A stretch of 64,000 bases of DNA from Pedobacter yulinensis (GTDB lineage Bacteria; Bacteroidota; Bacteroidia; Sphingobacteriales; Sphingobacteriaceae), in contig NZ_KZ686269.1 in NCBI RefSeq assembly GCF_003029735.1, forward strand, positions 1,364,001-1,428,000, read 5' to 3'. A program made the translations under genes and the position numbers. Shown here piece by piece: positions 43,011 to 52,417 of this stretch. Positions within the stretch are counted from its first letter, which is position 1, and each line of letters opens with the position of its first letter. The notes below the pieces were generated by a model. It was not told the DNA's origin and did no database searches. It saw nothing but the letters and a program-made list of their open reading frames with translations.

Positions 43011-43941
43011 GTTCAGAATGAATGAGTTGATAATTTTGATCTACAGCATCAAAAAAGCCGTCGCTGCCCAAGGCAGCGATCAGGTCGTCTGCCTGGCTGG
43101 TTTTTAAAGGTGTAAGCGGCAGGCGGCAGGGACCAAGGTCAAAACCCAGGTGGCTCATAATGGCCCTTTGCGCAGGTATCGGAGGAAATTTAACCAGATT
43201 GCGCACCATGTTTACCGCATGCAACTGCATCGCAGCCGCTTCATCCCGGAGCCCCGCAGCAAACAGTTTCATGACCTGCAGGTACAGCGGTGCGGCAAAA
43301 TTGTAGGTACTGCCAATGGCGCCCCGCGCCCCTACAGCCAGGGCCGGAAGCAACAGCTCGTCGTACCCGAACAACACATCGAAGCGCCCGTTCTGATAAC
43401 TTACACAAGCCTGGTATTCATGAAGGGTCGCAGCTGTGTACTTGATCCCGGCCAGATTTGGAATGCGCGGCCCGGCAAGTTCAAGGAATGTGACCATATC
43501 AATGGCCACGCCGGTGAGTGCCGGAATGTGGTAGTAGTAAAAGGGTGTATTTGGTGCCGCCGAAGCAATTTCGGCCATACAGTCCACCATGTTTCCCACA
43601 TCAGACGGCTTGAAGTAGAAGGCCGAAACAGCAGATATCGCGTCTGCACCGATACGTTCTGCGTGCGCAGCCAGTTTGCGGCTTTCTGCAATAGAACTGT
43701 GGCCCACATGCACCAGTACCAGGATACGGCCGGCAGCGGCGGCTACATAAGCCTCGGCCACTTCCATTCGTTCCGCTACTGTCAGGTTTGGCCCTTCGCC
43801 ATTTGTTCCGCAGATAAAAACACCGGCCACTCCGTCGTCGATCATTTTTTCGACGAGCGCCGGAATAAGCGTATTATTCAAAGAGCCGTCTGTATGGTAA
43901 GCTGCAAAAGTTGCAGCGATTAGTCCTGTTATTTTGTTCAT
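43000..43941 (-). CDS. nanA: N-acetylneuraminate lyase
   Basis: A 313-residue TIM-barrel aldolase that splits N-acetylneuraminate into N-acetylmannosamine and pyruvate. Schiff-base K167 is in LAGIKYTAAT, the partner Y137 in FYYYHIPALTG, and the carboxylate-binding GTNGEG (45-50) replaces GSTGE. The frame could start at TTG 43956; I choose ATG 43941. The GIKYT sequence separates it from dihydrodipicolinate synthases. It follows the sialidase stop by 20 bases. No NanE/AGE-type ManNAc epimerase is present in the operon. Confidence 0.93.
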   Translation of the reverse strand: MNKITGLIAATFAAYHTDGSLNNTLIPALVEKMIDDGVAGVFICGTNGEGPNLTVAERMEVAEAYVAAAAGRILVLVHVGHSSIAESRKLAAHAERIGADAISAVSAFYFKPSDVGNMVDCMAEIASAAPNTPFYYYHIPALTGVAIDMVTFLELAGPRIPNLAGIKYTAATLHEYQACVSYQNGRFDVLFGYDELLLPALAVGARGAIGSTYNFAAPLYLQVMKLFAAGLRDEAAAMQLHAVNMVRNLVKFPPIPAQRAIMSHLGFDLGPCRLPLTPLKTSQADDLIAALGSDGFFDAVDQNYQLIHSEHEN

Positions 43942-43961
43942 GTTCAGTTTTTTCAATCAAT

Positions 43962-45620
43962 TTATTTCAGCAATTCCTTCAGCTCCAGCTGCTGGTAGGC
44001 CAGGTCCGCCTGGCTGCTTTCGTACAGCACGCCCACCACGCCCGGCGACACGCTGGTCAGGCAACTGTAGCCCCGGCTTTTTTCCTGATCAAGCAGAATT
44101 TTACGCGGCCAGGTTTTTCCATCGTCGTAACTGACCTTGATGCTGATGTTATTCCTAGCCGTTTTGGAGTCCGGATTACAGAAAACAAGGATGGATTTTT
44201 TAATGCCTTTATCAACGTAGTCATGCCTGATGATACTGGCCATGCAGGTTGGTTCAATAAGCGCCCGGTGCGAACTTTCGTGCTCAGTCCATGTGGTTCC
44301 CAGGTCACGGGTTACTGCAACTGCCCGTCCATTGTTCGCGGAGGTATCGCCGCGGTTCGCGTTTGACCGCATGTTCAGCATGATGCTTCCGTCGCTGAGT
44401 TCGACCGCCATGTTTTCTGTAGTGGACTCCCTGACCGCAGGCTCGCTGGTTTCCCAGGTTTTACCACCGTCTTTGCTGTACGTAATGTTGGAGAATGCTT
44501 TTCCGGTATGGTCACGACCCTGCGTTGGGAAAACAAGGGTTCCGTCTTTCAGGGTGATGCCCTGACCCGGGGCGGGCGCCCATAACCACCATGCTTCTTT
44601 TTTACACATCTGCGTCAAGTTAACGGGCTTTGACCAGGTTTTACCGTGATCAGTGCTTTTGGTGATCAGGAACTGGGAAGTTTGCCTGACGCCGAAACCC
44701 GGCTGCGAACCCTTATCGCGCCATTGGTGATTCCAGTCGGTGCTGTTTTCATTCAGGCCATCGAGCCATTTTCCATCGCTGTTGATCACTCCGTGCATCC
44801 AGAGCCCGGCTATGAAGATGGTCCCGGTTGTTTTATCTACCAGGATGCAGGCGTCAGACACCCCGTTAAACTTCTCGGGAAGGCCGCCCCAGGTACCCAT
44901 ATCAAGGGCCACCTGCATGGGCTGCCAGGTTCTGCCCTTGTCGAAACTTCTCGATACGCCGATGTCGATATGGCCCTGCAGGTCGCCGGCTTTCGTATAC
45001 CTCGCGTCGTAGATAGACAGCAAGGTTCCGTCGGTCGCGGTAGCCAGGCCGGGAATGCGGTGAGTATGGACATTTTCCTGCTGGTGCCGCCTCACGGCTA
45101 CAGCCGGACGGTAAACGAATGCGCTGGCCGGGCTTGCTGGTCTTACGCTGCGACCGCCGATTTTCAGGCTTTTGATTCGGAAGCCTATTTTGGCTGATAG
45201 CGGCGTTGACGGATCCAGTTCTGCTGTTAGCCAGAGATAACTTGTACCGGCAGGCAGCTCGGATTTGAAGGAAAGTTTTCTTTGTTTTCCCGTTGCGCCA
45301 GTCCTGCCTAACACGGCATATTTTTTCATTTTTGCTTCACTAACGACGGCTGAATCGCCTTCGGCAAGCAGCAGGCTGAAGCCCTTCAGGTACTTTTCAG
45401 CGCCCCCGCTTACCTCAATTTCAAGGTCACTTAACCCGGCTTTGGCCGGCAGCGATACAGCAAGCCGCGCCACGGGATTGGCCGGCCTGTCGAGCAGCAG
45501 CGGGAGTTGAACCGGCTTCACGTTAAGCCCCTGAGCAAGGCCCAACAACGGGAACACGATCACATTCAGAGTGAACAAAAATAGCAGCCGGTAAAGTTTG
45601 ATTTTCTGATTCATAAGCAT
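43962..45620 (-). CDS. nanH: Exo-alpha-sialidase, NanH type with N-terminal domain (GH33)
   Basis: A 552-residue exported sialidase of the type known in Bacteroides thetaiotaomicron. Signal peptide, an N-terminal carbohydrate-binding-like domain (about 30-165), then a six-bladed propeller (about 180-550). The arginine motif appears as THRIPG, and HIDIGVSRSFDKGRTW combines the acid Asp region with the first Asp box. Further Asp boxes are STDHGKTW, SKDGGKTW and SYDDGKTW. It releases terminal sialic acid from glycans. ATGs at 45620 and 45614 are both possible starts. It differs clearly in layout from the second sialidase beside it. Confidence 0.94.
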   Translation of the reverse strand: MLMNQKIKLYRLLFLFTLNVIVFPLLGLAQGLNVKPVQLPLLLDRPANPVARLAVSLPAKAGLSDLEIEVSGGAEKYLKGFSLLLAEGDSAVVSEAKMKKYAVLGRTGATGKQRKLSFKSELPAGTSYLWLTAELDPSTPLSAKIGFRIKSLKIGGRSVRPASPASAFVYRPAVAVRRHQQENVHTHRIPGLATATDGTLLSIYDARYTKAGDLQGHIDIGVSRSFDKGRTWQPMQVALDMGTWGGLPEKFNGVSDACILVDKTTGTIFIAGLWMHGVINSDGKWLDGLNENSTDWNHQWRDKGSQPGFGVRQTSQFLITKSTDHGKTWSKPVNLTQMCKKEAWWLWAPAPGQGITLKDGTLVFPTQGRDHTGKAFSNITYSKDGGKTWETSEPAVRESTTENMAVELSDGSIMLNMRSNANRGDTSANNGRAVAVTRDLGTTWTEHESSHRALIEPTCMASIIRHDYVDKGIKKSILVFCNPDSKTARNNISIKVSYDDGKTWPRKILLDQEKSRGYSCLTSVSPGVVGVLYESSQADLAYQQLELKELLK

Positions 45621-45629
45621 CTATACAAA

Positions 45630-46814
45630 TTATTTAAACTCTGCCAATGCAATATTTCTCCACGCAATCCCGTCATAAGGGCGGGTTGTACCAGCCTCGT
45701 ACAGCAGTCCAAGTTCATTGTCCCCTACCATGACCAGGTCAGAATAAGCCGAAGGCCCGGTATACACCACAACCGACCTTGACCAGGTATCTCCCTGGTT
45801 CGTGCTCATCTTCACGGTCATGTTGGCCCGGTTCACGCTTGCTGCGTTCGAGAAGAACAAGGTGTGTTGTGTGCCCACCATAGCAGAGAGTAAACTGCCC
45901 TGGCAAACCGGGTCGAGTAAGGTCAGCGCGGTTTCAGGAACAGACCAGGTCAGTCCGCCATCATTGCTGACGCTCCGCATGCGCAGGTTGTTGTTGTTGC
46001 TGACGCGCATGTTCAGCATCAGCCGGCCGTCGGCCAGTTCGGCCACGGTGCTTTCGTTCGGGTTCAGGGTAATGACCGGTGTTACACCACCGAGCTTCCA
46101 GCTATCACCATTGTCATCAGAATAAATGACATGGGAAAAGCCCTTTTTCTGACCGCCAACCTGAATATAATCGCATGGAATCACCAGTCTCCCCGCATAC
46201 GCTCCTTTGGTAATCTGGATACCATGGCAGGGCCCTGTAGCATACCAGCCCCAACCCGGTTGTTTAACGGTCGAAGTGATTTCCTGCGCAGCTGCCCATG
46301 ATTTACCATCGTCTGTTGAGCTGGTCTTGTACACCCGCCTGGTGTCTTTGCTTGTTCCATTGCCGATCATGCCAATGTCGTCTGTTCCCAGGTTCCAGGT
46401 CATGAGCAAATGAATCTTACCGGTTTTGGCGTCGACAACCGGTGCCGGGTTTCCGCAGGTATTTTCGCCATCGCTCCAGATAATGCTGAACGCAGACCAG
46501 GTTTTGCCCTTGTCAGACGAACGTTTTACGACAAGGTCAATGTCGCCCTCGTCACCGCAGCTTACGCGGCGTGCTTCTGCAAAGGCCAGCAGCGTGCCTG
46601 CATTGGTTTTGATCACGGCCGGGATCCTGAAGCAGGAATATCCCCCCTCGCCTGATTTAAAGATATGATTAAAAGGTAGCTCACCAGTACCCGGTTTTTC
46701 AGGCTGAACCGGTTCAGGTACGGGCGCGCTTTCTTTTCCGCAGCCTGCAAGCAGGATAAGGCCTGTTAATGCGACTGCCAGGTAGTGTTTTATGGGGATG
46801 TTGTTAATTGCCAT
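45630..46814 (-). CDS. Sialidase lipoprotein (GH33)
   Basis: A 394-residue lipoprotein (LLAGC lipobox) with a Pro-rich linker and a single sialidase propeller. The RIP motif is FRIPAVIKTNAGTLLAFAEAR, with the acid Asp in CGDEGDIDLVVKRS and Asp boxes SSDKGKTW, STDDGKSW, SDDNGDSW, SNDGGLTW and STNQGDTW. It lacks the N-terminal binding domain of its neighbour. Lipid anchoring suggests it works on the cell surface or in the periplasm. It overlaps susD by 11 bases and precedes the second sialidase by 9 bases. Confidence 0.94.
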   Translation of the reverse strand: MAINNIPIKHYLAVALTGLILLAGCGKESAPVPEPVQPEKPGTGELPFNHIFKSGEGGYSCFRIPAVIKTNAGTLLAFAEARRVSCGDEGDIDLVVKRSSDKGKTWSAFSIIWSDGENTCGNPAPVVDAKTGKIHLLMTWNLGTDDIGMIGNGTSKDTRRVYKTSSTDDGKSWAAAQEITSTVKQPGWGWYATGPCHGIQITKGAYAGRLVIPCDYIQVGGQKKGFSHVIYSDDNGDSWKLGGVTPVITLNPNESTVAELADGRLMLNMRVSNNNNLRMRSVSNDGGLTWSVPETALTLLDPVCQGSLLSAMVGTQHTLFFSNAASVNRANMTVKMSTNQGDTWSRSVVVYTGPSAYSDLVMVGDNELGLLYEAGTTRPYDGIAWRNIALAEFK

Positions 46815-48243
46815 AACCTTCGGTTTGTTTTAAGTTCGGATTCAGGTAAATCTGTGTATTTGGAATCGGTGAGAACAAGGGAACATTTTTCCCGGCCAGG
46901 TTAGGTACTTCCTGGTAGGCATTGATGGTTCCGCCGGCGTGAAAACGCACAATGTCCGGCCAGCGTTTCAGTTCCAGCCAGAATTCCCGGGCGCGCTCGT
47001 TAAGCAGTTCCCTTTCGAAGGCATTTTGCTCCAGTGAGCCGGTGTATTGGCCGATGCCCGCCCGTATGCGCACCTTATCAAGTTCATTCTTGGCTTCAGG
47101 AACCCTGTTCAGGGCGGCCAGCGCCTCTGCCTTAAACAAGATCATTTCTGCAGCACGGTAAATGACCGTTTCATTTTCGAAATACCGGTCGTCGGGATAA
47201 ACCGTTCCCCTGAACTTATTATCAAAAACCCCCATCACATTTCCGGCAGCGTCAGTTGCAGTAATAAATGAGCTGGCCTTGCGTACATCATTGGCAGCAA
47301 ACAAGTTCATAATCTTTGTACTTGGTGCATATACGCTTCTTGCACCGTTACGGGCAAAAGGCAGGCTGCTTACATTGGTGGCAGACGATACGAAGATATC
47401 GCGGGGTTTGAGGCGGCTGCCATACTGGTCAGATTTCTCGTCGCGGAGAAAATACAGCGAAAAGATGATCTCGCTGTTTTTGCGCTGGTCGGTTGCATGA
47501 ATTTTGCTGAAATCGCTCAGCAGGGTAACGCCCGAAGCCAGGGCCTGATCGGCCGCGGCAATCGCCGCTTCGAGATCCTGGGCATTGCCCTTCAGCACTT
47601 TGGCTTTCCACAGCAGCGCGTCTGCTTTAAGTGCGTAAGCGGCAGGCCTGGTGGCCCTGTTCTTGTTCGGGAAACCGGCCTCGGGGAACAGCGCGATCGC
47701 CTGGTCCACATCGCTGAGGATTTGCGCCATTACCTGCGCCGCCGGAGCACGCGCCGGCAACTCGCGGTCTACCGGTTCGGTCGGCTCCAGCAACAAGGGT
47801 ACGTCGCCCCAGATGCGTATCAGCGAAAAGTATACATAGGCACGGATAAAATGAGCCTGGGCCATTGCCCTTTTCACATTGGCGCTGCTGACAACCTGCG
47901 GCGCATTCTTCAGCAACAGGTTACAATGATGAACCTGGTTGTAAAAGTCGATCCAGTTTGGTGCATTCAGGGGCGTCAGGTTCTGTGCCCAGGCATTGCT
48001 CACGGCGCCTTCCAGGCCAGCTACAAATACATCGCTCCGGTCTTCAAAGTACAGGGTCTGGTTCATCAGGTTGCGGAAATCTGCATTGATACCGGTCATG
48101 TAACCGATCACATCCCCCTCGGCGGTCCAGTACGATTCATTGGTAATGCTCGAAACGGGCGGCGCATCAAGTATTTTTTTGCATCCGCTGCCCAGGAGTA
48201 CAACGGCAAGCAGGCCACTTAAAATATGCTGTCTATGTGTCAT
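46804..48243 (-). CDS. SusD/RagB-family outer-membrane glycan-binding lipoprotein
   Basis: A 479-residue lipoprotein (LLGSGCKKILDAPP) that closes the SusC channel and binds the oligosaccharide. The SusD pattern appears as NCLLKNAPQ near 110, QAHFIRAYVYFSLIRIWGDVPLLLEPT (about 135-160), and the C-terminal signature RELLNERAREFWLELKRWPDIVRF. It lies 11 bases from susC and overlaps the first sialidase. With susC it defines a polysaccharide-utilisation locus, here for sialic-acid-bearing glycans. Confidence 0.96.
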   Translation of the reverse strand: MTHRQHILSGLLAVVLLGSGCKKILDAPPVSSITNESYWTAEGDVIGYMTGINADFRNLMNQTLYFEDRSDVFVAGLEGAVSNAWAQNLTPLNAPNWIDFYNQVHHCNLLLKNAPQVVSSANVKRAMAQAHFIRAYVYFSLIRIWGDVPLLLEPTEPVDRELPARAPAAQVMAQILSDVDQAIALFPEAGFPNKNRATRPAAYALKADALLWKAKVLKGNAQDLEAAIAAADQALASGVTLLSDFSKIHATDQRKNSEIIFSLYFLRDEKSDQYGSRLKPRDIFVSSATNVSSLPFARNGARSVYAPSTKIMNLFAANDVRKASSFITATDAAGNVMGVFDNKFRGTVYPDDRYFENETVIYRAAEMILFKAEALAALNRVPEAKNELDKVRIRAGIGQYTGSLEQNAFERELLNERAREFWLELKRWPDIVRFHAGGTINAYQEVPNLAGKNVPLFSPIPNTQIYLNPNLKQTEGYGN

Positions 48244-48254
48244 TTTCTTCGATA

Positions 48255-51200
48255 TTAAAAGGTTACAGTAGCGCCAAAGTTATATTGACGGGGCCTTGGA
48301 TAAGAGCCCTGATCATTTCCTGTATAAATTTCGGGCATCAGGCCGTCGTATTTGGTCAGATAGCCCAGGTTAAATACACCGGCAAACAGGTTCACGCCGG
48401 CTATGTGCGCTTTTTTAAGGAAAGTACCGCGCAGTGCATAAGAGAAGGAAACTTCGCGAAAGGCCAGGAAGTCTCCTTTTGAATGGTAGAGCGAATTAGC
48501 CGTGGTATAACCGGAACTTGAAACCAGTCCGTTGCCGTTACGCAGGTGATTCCGGTAGTTGTAATCGGCATCACTTTGAACCGTGTATTTCGGAATGCTG
48601 GCTTGATCTCCGGGATTGTTCCAGATCTTGTCGCCCATAACCTCCTGCAAGGTCATGTTGTTGTTTCTGGCGCTGGCCATGGCCCGGCCGCGGAACGAAT
48701 TGTCAATCACGTGCCCAAGCGCAAAGTCGGTAACGATGCGCATCGAAAGTCCGCGGTAATTGATCGTGTTGACCAGGCCGCCCATGCGGTCAGGGCGGAT
48801 AAAGCCCATAAACACCATATCGCGGCTGTCTATGATGCCGTTTCCGTCCACATCTTCCCAGATCGCGTCGCCGCCTTTTTTAACGCGGTTGTTTGCTTCC
48901 ACATCTTTTGGCGCGTTTGCCGCATCCGCATCGGTAGCGTAGACGCCGATCATGTTGTAGGCCCAGCGCCCGCCATAGCGTTCGCCTTCGGCAGTACCAC
49001 CAACTTTGACGTATGCGTTCAGGTCTTTATTATAGACGATATTGCCACCAATGCGATTTTTGATCTCCCCGTTATCAGGCAATCGGAGCGCAATCGATCT
49101 GTTCCAGGAAAAATTCGCGCTTACATCCCATGAAAAGTTTTTGTTCCTGACAGGCGTGGCCGAAACTTCGATCTCAAAGCCCCGAGTACGGATCTGCCCG
49201 AAATTGCTCGTAATGGAGCTGAAACCGGTTGTCGCATCCAGCGGTTTGCTGAAAATCCGGTCGCGGGTCTTCTTGTCATACCAATCAACCAAAATGGTCA
49301 GGCGGTTTTTAAACAGGCCGATGTCAGCGCCCGCATCAAGCGAACTTGTCGTCTCCCAGACCAGATCGGCATTAGCCAGGCGGGTATTTAAGATGCCCAC
49401 TTCGCCCAGATAGGTATTACCAATGCTGTATTGTCCGCGGGTATCGAAAAGAGACAGGTCGTTCTGGCCGGCCTCACCATAACTGCTTCTTACCTTCAGC
49501 GTGGAAACGTACCGGCTAATGGGTTCAAAAAATTTCTCACGGTGTACGTTCCAGCCGGCTGAGACACCCGGGAACCAGCCAAACTTGTTGCGTTCGGCAA
49601 ACTTCGAGGATCCATCATGCCTCAGGCTTGCGCTGAACAAGTATTTGCTGTCATAATCGTAGTTGACACGACCAAAGAAGCTCATCAACGCATCTTCGGT
49701 AATTTCGGTACTGCTGCGCTGGGTAAGGATTGATGTTGCGTTAACGGTCTTGATGTTATCGGTTGGCGCGCCATACCCCGAAGCATTGATGACGTAGTTG
49801 TAATTGTTGATGTAACTGCTTCCCAGCACTGTGCTGGTATGGTGTTTATCACCGAAATTTTTAACATAATTGAATACGCCATCCACCTGCGCCGCGCGAA
49901 CAAAAGAATGTTCGGAAGAAGCATTCCGATTGATGTTTACTTCATTATAAGCCTCAAAGGCGTTGTTGATGCCTTCTGTTGTAAACCAGTATACAGCCGG
50001 CTTGAAGGTCAGCCCCGGAATGATATTCCAGGTCGCACCCATACTCAGGTTGGTGCGGTAAACCTTATTGTCGCTGTATTGGTCGCGGTAATAGATCTCA
50101 TGGTTGCGGTTCCTGAACGAAGTAACACCCTCTCCCGGCGCCGGAAGGCCATTTTCATACGTTTCCCGGTAGGTAAAAGGCATCGTAACCGAACGCGAGA
50201 GCACATTCTGCACATTGCCAATGCCCTTGCTTTGCCTGAGCAGGTAACTCACATTGGCGTTTAAATCCCAGCTGTCGCTGAGTTTATACGTTGCATTGAG
50301 CAGGAAATTGTAATTTTTATAGTCTGTACCCGCAACGATACCGCTTTGGTCCAGGTGCCCGAGGCTTGCATAATAAGTTGCTTTTTCAGTACCGCCGCTA
50401 ATGTTGAAATCATATTCATTCCGCATAGCGTCCTGGAACGTTACATCCTGGTAATTGGTCTCTTTGAAGATCATTTTTTTACCGGTAACCGGATCGGTCA
50501 TCGTGGTCCAGCCCTGGTTGTCTATCAGGTCGCTCACATAGTCCTTGCCGTAAGCCGCGATATAGGTATCCAGGAATTCCAGCGTGTTTTTGGTATTCCG
50601 GGCATTTCCGGTCGACATGCCGTAGGTACCGCCGCTCAGGAAAAGTGACGGATTGGAAGTATTGAATTTTTGGGTATTCAGGCGGCTGATGAACACATAA
50701 TCCTGTGCACTGGTAAAATCGTAACTTTTACCCTGCCGGTCCAGGCCGCTGGTGTATTTGAAATTGATCGAAGGCTTGGCTCCTGCCTTGCCTGACTTGG
50801 TTTTGATGATGATAACACCGTTTGCTGCCCTCGCACCATAAATAGCCGTGGAAGCGGCATCTTTAAGCACCTGCATCGACTCGATATCATCAGGGTTGAT
50901 ATCGCTGATGTTCCGCATGGCACCGACAATGCCGTCAACGATAAAAAGCGGTGCATCCCCTTCGGGTGATGTCGATGCACCTCCCCGAATGAATATCTGC
51001 GGATTGGCACCCGGCTGACCGCTCGATACCTGGAGCGAAAGCCCGGCCACCTTACCCTGTAACTGGTTCAGCGGATTTGCTGCCGGTGCATTCTGGAATT
51101 CCCTGGCATCGACACGGCTAATGGAATTGGTTACTGTAGACCGCGACTGTTCGCCGTAGCCGACAACGACCACTTCATTCAGTTCGTTGACCTCGTCTTC

Positions 51201-51494
51201 CAGCAGCACTTCTGCGGTAGCTCTTCCTGCGAGGGGAACTTCCTGTGTTTTAACACCGACATAGGTAAATACCAGCGTAGCCTGCAGGTCGGGCACCCGG
51301 ATGCTGAATTTCCCCATGGCGTCTGTCAGCGTGTTTACCTGGGCGTTCTTTACCCGCACGCCCACTCCCGGCATGGTTTCGCGGTTGCCCGCCGAGCGAA
51401 CCGTACCCGTTACCAGGACACCGTTCTGTGCAAAACTCTGGAAAGCAAAAAGGCAGAACAAGGCAATCAGCCAGCTTGTAGAAATTTTGTTCAT
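48255..51494 (-). CDS. SusC/RagA-family TonB-linked outer-membrane transporter
   Basis: A 1079-residue TonB-dependent transporter. Signal peptide MNKISTSWLIALFCLFAFQSFAQ; a carboxypeptidase-regulatory-like domain (about 28-100); a plug domain with VVVGYGEQSRSTVTNSISRV, a RIGGGAS-type segment (FIRGGASTSPEGD) and SMQVLKDAASTAIYGARAANGV, the SusC signature; then a large barrel ending in RQYNFGATVTF. There is no STN domain, so it is not coupled to FecR signalling. The TTG at 51500 is passed over for the ATG at 51494. It imports sialylated oligosaccharides or sialic acid, by context. Confidence 0.96.
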   Translation of the reverse strand: MNKISTSWLIALFCLFAFQSFAQNGVLVTGTVRSAGNRETMPGVGVRVKNAQVNTLTDAMGKFSIRVPDLQATLVFTYVGVKTQEVPLAGRATAEVLLEDEVNELNEVVVVGYGEQSRSTVTNSISRVDAREFQNAPAANPLNQLQGKVAGLSLQVSSGQPGANPQIFIRGGASTSPEGDAPLFIVDGIVGAMRNISDINPDDIESMQVLKDAASTAIYGARAANGVIIIKTKSGKAGAKPSINFKYTSGLDRQGKSYDFTSAQDYVFISRLNTQKFNTSNPSLFLSGGTYGMSTGNARNTKNTLEFLDTYIAAYGKDYVSDLIDNQGWTTMTDPVTGKKMIFKETNYQDVTFQDAMRNEYDFNISGGTEKATYYASLGHLDQSGIVAGTDYKNYNFLLNATYKLSDSWDLNANVSYLLRQSKGIGNVQNVLSRSVTMPFTYRETYENGLPAPGEGVTSFRNRNHEIYYRDQYSDNKVYRTNLSMGATWNIIPGLTFKPAVYWFTTEGINNAFEAYNEVNINRNASSEHSFVRAAQVDGVFNYVKNFGDKHHTSTVLGSSYINNYNYVINASGYGAPTDNIKTVNATSILTQRSSTEITEDALMSFFGRVNYDYDSKYLFSASLRHDGSSKFAERNKFGWFPGVSAGWNVHREKFFEPISRYVSTLKVRSSYGEAGQNDLSLFDTRGQYSIGNTYLGEVGILNTRLANADLVWETTSSLDAGADIGLFKNRLTILVDWYDKKTRDRIFSKPLDATTGFSSITSNFGQIRTRGFEIEVSATPVRNKNFSWDVSANFSWNRSIALRLPDNGEIKNRIGGNIVYNKDLNAYVKVGGTAEGERYGGRWAYNMIGVYATDADAANAPKDVEANNRVKKGGDAIWEDVDGNGIIDSRDMVFMGFIRPDRMGGLVNTINYRGLSMRIVTDFALGHVIDNSFRGRAMASARNNNMTLQEVMGDKIWNNPGDQASIPKYTVQSDADYNYRNHLRNGNGLVSSSGYTTANSLYHSKGDFLAFREVSFSYALRGTFLKKAHIAGVNLFAGVFNLGYLTKYDGLMPEIYTGNDQGSYPRPRQYNFGATVTF

Positions 51495-51524
51495 AATCAA
51501 GAATTTATATTTGGTTTTAGTCCT

Positions 51525-51537
51525 TATGTACTACATA
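51525..51537. promoter_or_regulatory. GntR operator before susC (TATGTA-C-TACATA)
   Basis: A perfect 13-base palindrome, TATGTA C TACATA, exactly 30 bases before the susC ATG. It lies just downstream of a TTG-N20-CACATTTG element on the minus strand, over the likely transcription start. The 12-base core TTATGTACTACA recurs before the gntR gene at identical spacing, which points to repression by that regulator. Confidence 0.7.
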
Positions 51538-51610
51538 TCAAATGTGTGAAGTATTTTTGATTTTCGCAATACCAGTATGTTAATTTTTTAATTGGCCCGT
51601 GTTGGAACGA

Positions 51611-51634
51611 AAAAAGGCCCGAACGGGCCCTTTT
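51611..51634 (-). terminator. Terminator after the gntR gene
   Basis: GGCCCG (51616-51621) pairs with CGGGCC (51624-51629), flanked on the minus-strand downstream side by a run of T (A5 before 51616 on the plus strand). It stands about 29 bases beyond the gntR stop at 51658 and would keep its transcript from entering susC. Confidence 0.7.
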
Positions 51635-51657
51635 ATAAGCTATTCGTAACCTGATAT

Positions 51658-52344
51658 TTACTTCAGGCGGTCGAAATGAGGTTTCAGGTGACTCTCCATC
51701 CCTCTTTTAAAATCTTCCTTGCTCCCGTTTTTGAGAATCTGAACGAGGTCCATGTGTGTTACATCGCCCCGGGTGGGCTGCTGCTCGACGGCAACCATAT
51801 AATCAAAAATAGGCAGGAGCATGATCTGGAAGCGTTTTAGTGTATCGTTCCCTGACATTTCATACAGTTTGCCGTGAAAGGCAATCTCAGTTTTGATTCG
51901 GAAGGTGTTGTCAACGTTGACTTCTTTTTTCGCAATCGCTTCCAGCTCCTGGATGTCTTTGTCAGTTTTCCGGATGTAGAGCAAGTCGGCCAGGCCCATT
52001 TCCAGCACGAGCCTTAACTCAAAGATGTCCTGAAGGGTGCCCGTATCTATGATGAGCGGATCGAGTACGCGCTCAAAGGTGCCGAGTATGTCTGGCCTGG
52101 CCAGCACCATTCCCCGTTTCTTTTTTGTTTCGATCATGCCCAGCATACGCAGCCTGCTGAGGGCTTCGCGCAGCACATTGCGGCTTACACCAAGGGCTTC
52201 TGCCAGTTCGAGTTCTTTCGGCAGCGCATCGCCGGGCCGGAAAGACTTGCGCTTAAGGTATTCCCGAAGCCGGATTTCCACCATATCGGCCATCGTATTG
52301 GATACGATCGGCGCCAGGTCTTTACTTAAATCTGAGGTAGCCAT
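51658..52344 (-). CDS. FadR-family GntR transcriptional regulator
   Basis: A 228-residue regulator with an N-terminal winged helix (FRPGDALPKELELAEALGVSRNVLREALSRLRMLGMIETKKKRGM, about 35-80) and an all-helical FCD domain (about 95-225). The FCD domain shows the metal-binding pattern DIFELRLVLEMGL, FHGKLYEMSGN and the distal His in THMDLVQILKNG. NanR of Escherichia coli belongs to the same family and senses sialic acid. The gene stands alone, with its own operator at 52375-52387, directly upstream of the sialic-acid operon, and should repress both itself and susC until sialic acid or a derivative binds. Confidence 0.92.
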   Translation of the reverse strand: MATSDLSKDLAPIVSNTMADMVEIRLREYLKRKSFRPGDALPKELELAEALGVSRNVLREALSRLRMLGMIETKKKRGMVLARPDILGTFERVLDPLIIDTGTLQDIFELRLVLEMGLADLLYIRKTDKDIQELEAIAKKEVNVDNTFRIKTEIAFHGKLYEMSGNDTLKRFQIMLLPIFDYMVAVEQQPTRGDVTHMDLVQILKNGSKEDFKRGMESHLKPHFDRLK

Positions 52345-52374
52345 AGTGCCGTCAAAAATGGGATTTTTTTTGAT

Positions 52375-52387
52375 TATGTACTACAAA
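52375..52387. promoter_or_regulatory. GntR operator before the regulator gene
   Basis: TATGTA C TACAAA, one base short of a perfect palindrome, exactly 30 bases before the gntR ATG. It shares the 12-base TTATGTACTACA with the susC operator, and on the minus strand both operators follow a CATTTG-ending -7-like element. This indicates autoregulation. Confidence 0.65.
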
Positions 52388-52417
52388 TGAAATTTTATTT
52401 CAAAAACAAGACGTTGT

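Noticed and set aside
43150..43923. A 257-codon open frame on the plus strand
   Set aside because: It is the mirror of the N-acetylneuraminate lyase gene, which has its catalytic Lys and Tyr in place.
47497..48222. A 241-codon open frame on the plus strand
   Set aside because: It is opposite susD, which shows the full family signature; the antisense composition is not protein-like.
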